NCBI GenBank assembly: GCA_905183005.1
Contig: CAJJDO010000014.1
Coordinates: forward strand, 63,281-127,280
Direction: 5' to 3'
DNA: 64,000 bases
Source of the DNA: Paramecium pentaurelia
Taxonomy: Eukaryota > Ciliophora > Oligohymenophorea > Peniculida > Parameciidae
Shown: positions 59,041 to 64,000 of the stretch, piece by piece
Numbering within the stretch: the stretch's first letter is position 1
How the letters are laid out: every line of letters begins with the position of its first letter
Notes under the pieces: generated by a model
What the model saw: only the letters and a program-made list of their open reading frames with translations
The model's database searches: none
Told to the model about the DNA's origin: nothing
Position numbers and translations under genes: made by a program

Positions 59041-61343
59041 TCATTTTGTAATATTTAACAGAGATATTTTATTTTTTCCCATTTATCCTGTTAACAATCT
59101 TCTTCTCTTAATCAAATGTGTAGCTAATTATACTTAATCTAAAATATAATTATAATATATTTTACCTGATTTCAAGTAATACCATATCAATAAATTTAAG
59201 ATAGGTACTGGAATAACTTGATTACTTTAGGTTATAATCATATCATAACAATTCATTAAAGATTATATAGAGTTCCAAGCCTATGGTAAATTATTATTAT
59301 GTAATTAAAATGCAGCACAATTAAAATGATATATAGCCTTAGGACTATAATTAGAAAAACAAGTTGTTTGAATTCCAATAACATTTCTACAATAAAATTA
59401 CAAATTGCTATTGATAAATTTATTTAAGAATGTGGTCACTCCATTATTATTCAAAAAAGTATTTGCTTCTTTAATTTTTGATGTTGAAATGTAGGCTTCT
59501 AAAACATATTATATTATCATGTATTTATTATTATCAGACAAATTGTATTCTAATGCCTCCTTTCCTTATTATAAGGCTAAATTACAATCTCCTCTACAAA
59601 GATAAGCATATGTTAAAAATACAATTGAAGATTCAAATAATTATGAACCTGCAATTTATAATTAATCTTAATCTAATTGTATTATTTCTTCTCTCTTCTC
59701 CTTCTTAGATAAAATAATAGCATTACGGAATGATCTTTAATAGATTTTATTTATCATACTTAATAGCATTATTTAACAATTCTTTTACAACTTTTGGTTA
59801 CACAAATTTATTTTCTTCATTCTTTTAATCTACTTTATAAAATTAATCCTAACATTCTTCATCAGCATCACTATAAATTTCTCTACTTTAAAGTATAATT
59901 TTCTTTCCCTCATCTTAAGTATTAATTTAAGAATGTTCTTCTGATATTTCATAAATCTCATTCTTATCTGGATTACATTCATGATATAATTATATATAAC
60001 AAACACCTCTATTATACCAAAATTTAGCACTTTAATTACAAGCATCTTATAATTGATTATAAATGTTTAAAGCTTTTTAATATTTTTAATCCATAAACAA
60101 TGAATCACCTAAATTTTGATATATAGCATATTATCTTTATTTAATATTTGTTAAAATTATATTTTCATAAAGATTTGTTTATTATAAAACCTATTTTGTT
60201 TATGAAATAGCTTTATGAAAATATATAGTAGCCAATGCATACTTACCCATTTTTGCATGTACACAACCTAAATTATTATAAATTTAAGCAGAATATAGAT
60301 ATTATTTATTCTATATAAATTCTAAATTCTATTAATTTTAAATTTCAGAATATGGATTGATCATCTTAATACATTTCACAACATTATCATTCTATGTTAA
60401 ATGTTTTTATGCTTTCATTTACTTGACAATCATTTATGAATGTAATTTCAAATATGCTTAAATTTCAGATGAAAATTATGGGACTTATTATTATTACATA
60501 CCTGATTATTATTGATCTAATTAATTTATGTAGTTTTTAAAGGATTATTCTAAATTATTTATTTATTTTTTCCAATCCTTTGAATTTGAAAGCATATAAA
60601 ATCGAAATTTTATAACATTTAAAATGAATAAATACTCTTCTTTACTAAATGTGTTAGGATGTGCATCTGGGTAAGGCAAATCAGAACCCAATAATAAGGA
60701 GGTATATATTAATTATGATTATTATTATTGATCATCTGTTTAATTGGATTTAGTACTTTTATTTTATAAAGATTTTAATGTGTCTTCTGATGATAATTTC
60801 TTATACAATTCACTTGCATACACAAATTCTTATAATTAAAAGGATGTTTCAACTAAAAGCAAATGCACCTTAATATTTAAGTAAATGTCCAGATTATAGT
60901 TGTCTTTCAATTATTTCAATAGGTTATGGGCCTATCTTACTTTTCCACTAAAGAAGAGCATGATTGCTTTATTGAATTATAATATGCTGTCATCTTCTTG
61001 TTTCTTCTCTAAAAGTATATAATTTACTAAATTATTACTTTTCTAAGTTTATGGCTTTTTAATTTCATCTATAATATCATCAAGTTTAGTAATGCAAGCA
61101 TTCACATCTTTGCTTATATTATATTCACAAAGGATTATATTTTCGTTAATCTGCACCATTGACTAATTTTGATCAGATTGTTCCTTTAATTGCTTAAATT
61201 TCAACAATTCCCTACACTTAAATAGTAGATTACTCCATTGACTCTTTATAATGGCCCTATCCAAAATGTTTAAAGGAATTTTATAAGATTGTAAAAGACT
61301 ATGCCATAAATTATAAACAAAATATATCAATTTCTTTTTTTAT
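59041..61343 (-). CDS. TPR protein resembling CCR4-NOT subunit 10 (CNOT10); 5' end unresolved
   Basis: TPR helices run through the protein (YNNLGCVHAKMGKYALATIY, YQNLGDSLFMDQKYQKALNI, KFWYNRGVCYIQLYHE). The block NNLGC.H.KMGKY.LA..YF.KAI matches the signature of CNOT10, a scaffold of the CCR4-NOT deadenylase. The first in-frame ATG is at 61159 (MVQINENI), but coding-quality sequence continues upstream (NLLFKCRELLKFKQLKEQ) to an in-frame TGA at 61344-61346, so the true start probably uses an unrecognised upstream exon. Introns include a 27-nt one near the 3' end; end at TGA 59041-59043 (SLLNITK). If right, it acts in mRNA deadenylation. Confidence 0.6.
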
Positions 61344-61609
61344 CAATTAAAATCTGAATTCCTATTATTTTATATTCTTTCTCTATGGTATATAATCATA
61401 ATATTAAAAAACTTATATATTCAATCATTATTGAACTACTTATACTTTTTTTATAATAATATCTAATTGGAAATCATCTTAAATATAATATAATCCATAT
61501 ATAAAAAATGTTTAGATTTTATTATAAACTATCAATATAAGTTTCTAAAAAAATTGAGAACAACATAATATTCATACTTATTTTTATTTTATTATGAATT
61601 TATTAACTC
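61344..61609. other. short AT-rich spacer, possibly holding the missing 5' exon of the TPR gene
   Basis: Contains a short ATG frame on the minus strand (MIEYIS) that stops quickly; no other content recognised. Confidence 0.4.
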
Positions 61610-62018
61610 TCATATAGTTTATTGAGGATTTTCAAATTATCCCTTAACCACTCTAGGTACTTCTAATTTAACTTCAATAACTCTTTTAATCAACATGTCA
61701 ACAACAGCTAATTTATTGGCTTCATAATCTAAGTAAATCTTATCTATTTCAGCTTTAGTTTTTCTCTCTAATTCTTCTTCTTCTTTTGTTGATCCAAAAC
61801 GCTATTTGTCTAAATTTTAAATTTACTCTTAATATTTCTTAATTGTATCTAGTTTCTTCTTCCCTACGGAATACAGCAATTTCTTAATCAGCTGCAACCT
61901 TAGCCTCTTTAATTTTCTTCTCTCTTTCCTTTTAAGCATTCTTGATAATGGCATTTGCCTCTTCTTCTGCCTTGAGTAATTCATCAACAGCCCAATTTTC
62001 TCTTCCAGAATCAGCCAT
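61610..62018 (-). CDS. V-ATPase subunit G
   Basis: One 25-nt intron; 127 residues, the usual length. The N-terminus MADSGRENWAVDELLKAEEE followed by ANAIIKNAQKEREKKIKEAK and AADQEIAVFRREEETRYNQE is the conserved helical signature of subunit G, a peripheral stalk part of V1. The tail (VDMLIKRVIEVKLEVPRVV) is typical. It works with subunit E to hold the catalytic head of the proton pump on acidocalcisomes, contractile vacuole and endosomes. Start ATG 62018 is unambiguous. Confidence 0.92.
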
Positions 62019-62092
62019 ATATGGATAATATAATTTATTTATTAAATGATTTAATGAAGCATCATATTCTTATATTATATTCTAATTCATAA

Positions 62093-63713
62093 TCATAGCT
62101 ATTCTTATTTTATTTCATCATTTTCAATTGCTCCATCTATATTATTTTAAATTAATTTACTTTTAGGAATATTCGCCATCTCTATATTTTATTGATTATT
62201 TAATTCTTCATAACTTTCTTCAAAGTAATTTAATGAATCAATATCTTCTGATAATTCTTCGTATTCATTATCATATTCTATATAATCATATTCATTAGAA
62301 TCTAATTCTTGATCTTCTTAATTAATATCATCCAAATTTTAATGTAATTATACAAATGAAGCCTCTGTATCTTTTGGAATTGGAGTACATGAATATTTCT
62401 TTTGATCAGACTCCTTAGCTTTATCTACAATAGAAATTATTTAATTGAAAAGTTCTTCTGGACCTTTATTGGTAATGATCATAAAGTAATAAATTGTTTT
62501 CACATTCTAAATACCATTTAATTCATCATACACTATTAATTTTATTTAATAATCATACTTTCTGGAGTTTATGATCTAAATTTCCTTTTGATTCCACTAC
62601 TTGTAGGTTCAATAATTAAAGCACTATACAGTTTTGATTTACCTATACGAACAGCTTAAAATGCACCACTATATCCATTTGAATGAAAATCATAATCCTG
62701 TACATTACATTTCAATGCTAATTAAGCTGTTATAGAGACAAATTTTTAATTTTTTGGTAAGATAGTTGTAATAAGCATACCATTATTAGGTTTATCTAGA
62801 TATCTGAAATTTTTATCAGTTTAAAGAAATGGTACTATTAAAAAATACAAAAGTACGTTTTACTTTTTGTAAATAATAGTTTTTATTCACTTCCTTCAGA
62901 ATAAGTACATTATTTTTTAGAGCATTAAATTTTATTAGCAGGTAAGTCAGATAATAATTTTCCTAATTATTCTAATGTTGGAGGTTTGCAAAAGAATTCT
63001 TCACATTTTTCTAAGGAATAGTATTTTCTTATTACTTCCATTTTAAATTTCATCTAATATAGTTTTCACTCCTGAAAGAAAACTTTCATCAGCTGTAAAA
63101 TCTTAAATAGTACCAGTCTCTAAAGTAGCAAAAACAATGTTTACAAATTTCTTTGAAAATTGTAAACCAGTGAACTCTTATAAATTCAAAATATTACTGA
63201 TTGCATTGTTTCTTTCTCTTCTTTAAATAATTCTCTTTTCATTTCTTTTTTATCACTCATTGTTATTTAATGAATAGCATATTTTTTCTCTCCTTCTATA
63301 ATTGTCTTTAAATAGAAAACCTAAGGAATCTGAGCAACTTTATAACTTCTCTTCAAAGTTGTCTTAATATAGGTTTATATAATATTCTCTTGAGATTTCT
63401 CAATAACAAAAATATATATTCCATTTTAAACTGAACTATAATGAATAGAGTTTGTTCCAAAATAATCCTTCCCTTCTTTTAAACTATCCATTGTTTGTTT
63501 ATGTGTTTTATGAGAAAACCTTACATCGCCTTCAAATGTTATATATCGTTCTTTGCTTGCATCGATTGGTAATGGATCACCTCCAATTAATCCAGTTAGT
63601 TCAATATTTGCACAGTTATAAACTTGACCTTTTGCTTCATCTGCTTAGATTTGAACACTACTAGTTTCTATCATGAATGGTAGCAATATTAGAACCGTTT
63701 TAATTAAATACAT
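62093..63713 (-). CDS. secreted or type I protein with Cys cluster and acidic tail, 505 aa
   Basis: Introns of 23, 25, 29 and 26 nt leave 505 residues exactly in phase. A signal peptide (MYLIKTVLILLPFMIETSSV) leads to a beta-rich region (TFEGDVRFSHKTHKQTMDSL) and a Cys cluster (KKCEEFFCKPPTLEQ, KIQCSKKQCTYSEG), then LALKCNVQDYDFHSNGYSG, and an Asp/Glu/Tyr-rich tail (EYDYIEYDNEYEELSEDIDS) ending NDEIKQEQL. No second membrane helix is obvious, so it is probably secreted or retained in the ER by folding rather than anchored. Family unknown. Its stop is 74 nt from the V-ATPase G start. Confidence 0.7.
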
Positions 63714-63826
63714 TAATAATATATTATATATACTAGAACTAGAATTTTATGTTTACTTAGAGATTTCAAATCTAGTTCATTCTTTTCTATTTCAAGAAAA
63801 CTTATACAAATAATTCATAGACTATA

Positions 63827-64000
63827 TCAACTTATTTTATTTATCTCAAAGAAATCATATTGATTGCATAATTCTTCTGGAATCTTCTCACTAGATTATA
63901 TTTAATTTTTTTCTTCAACTGATAAAATATTTTAATCTTCATCATTTAATAATAATTATCCATCAATTCTTTACGAATAATCTGATTTTGAATTAAAATC
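63827..64000 (-). CDS. 3' end of an unidentified acidic protein, cut by the window edge
   Basis: 58 codons in frame to TGA 63827-63829 (SVEEKNQIQSSEKIPEELC, ending FFEINKIS). Rich in Asp, Glu, Ser, Gln; the rest lies beyond 64000. Frame and codon use look genuine; identity cannot be judged. Confidence 0.6.

Noticed and set aside
59478..60045. Short ORFs on both strands
   Set aside because: Out-of-frame pieces of the TPR gene; the coherent frame carries TPR motifs.
1..64000. CRISPR arrays, insertion sequences, rRNA or tRNA genes, telomeric C4A2/C3A3 repeats
   Set aside because: None seen by eye. tRNA detection needs a covariance search I cannot run.

Overview
The window is macronuclear-style DNA of a Paramecium-like ciliate. 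Three things show this. Long coherent reading frames appear only when TAA and TAG are read as glutamine and TGA is the sole stop. The frames are broken by tiny GT..AG introns, mostly 19-34 nt. Genes lie almost back to back in very AT-rich DNA. I rebuilt most gene models by hand from recognisable protein sequence. For about 30 of them the exon length, after removing the proposed introns, is an exact multiple of three. All CDS spans below include their introns. I cannot assign a species.

Layout. 1-12.3 kb: end of a cyclic-nucleotide-gated channel with a poly-Q tail, an interrupted frame, a DIX-domain protein, the Rieske protein of complex III, an ULK/ATG1-like kinase, a UBE2S-like E2, two unknown proteins, a CNNM-type transporter, and a small protein whose stop codon is interlocked with that of CNNM. 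12.3-18.4 kb: three unrelated peptidases in a row (M16 insulysin type, M14 cytosolic carboxypeptidase, M28 carboxypeptidase Q type), the last two overlapping as ATGA. 18.4-34.5 kb: three coiled-coil or zinc-finger proteins, a possibly mitochondrial protein, a multi-TM protein, an SLC37-like transporter, a protein with two CxxC pairs, a JmjC/cupin protein and a membrane hybrid histidine kinase. 34.5-36.65 kb: a gene-poor gap. 36.65-42.9 kb: a giant Cys-rich/GPS membrane protein resembling the polycystin-1/REJ class. 43-64 kb: an ATP-synthase b-like protein, a RagC/D GTPase, two PP2C phosphatases, a pseudokinase, a secreted Cys-rich peptide, a ubiquitin-like protein, two tandem vWA proteins, a coiled-coil protein, a CNOT10-like TPR protein, V-ATPase subunit G, a secreted acidic-tail protein and a cut gene at the edge.

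Two single-N positions (23567 and 44137) each join ~1.12 kb near-identical direct copies. In both cases a single copy gives an intact gene, so these look like unmerged contig ends, not biological duplications. The genes are ordinary cellular housekeeping and signalling genes with no operon logic. The most unusual features are the extreme compaction (divergent start codons 13-18 nt apart, overlapping stops and starts), a ciliate DIX protein, a GPS-bearing polycystin-like protein and a UBE2S with an LRRL-like tail. I saw no CRISPR array, transposon, rRNA, tRNA or telomeric repeat.
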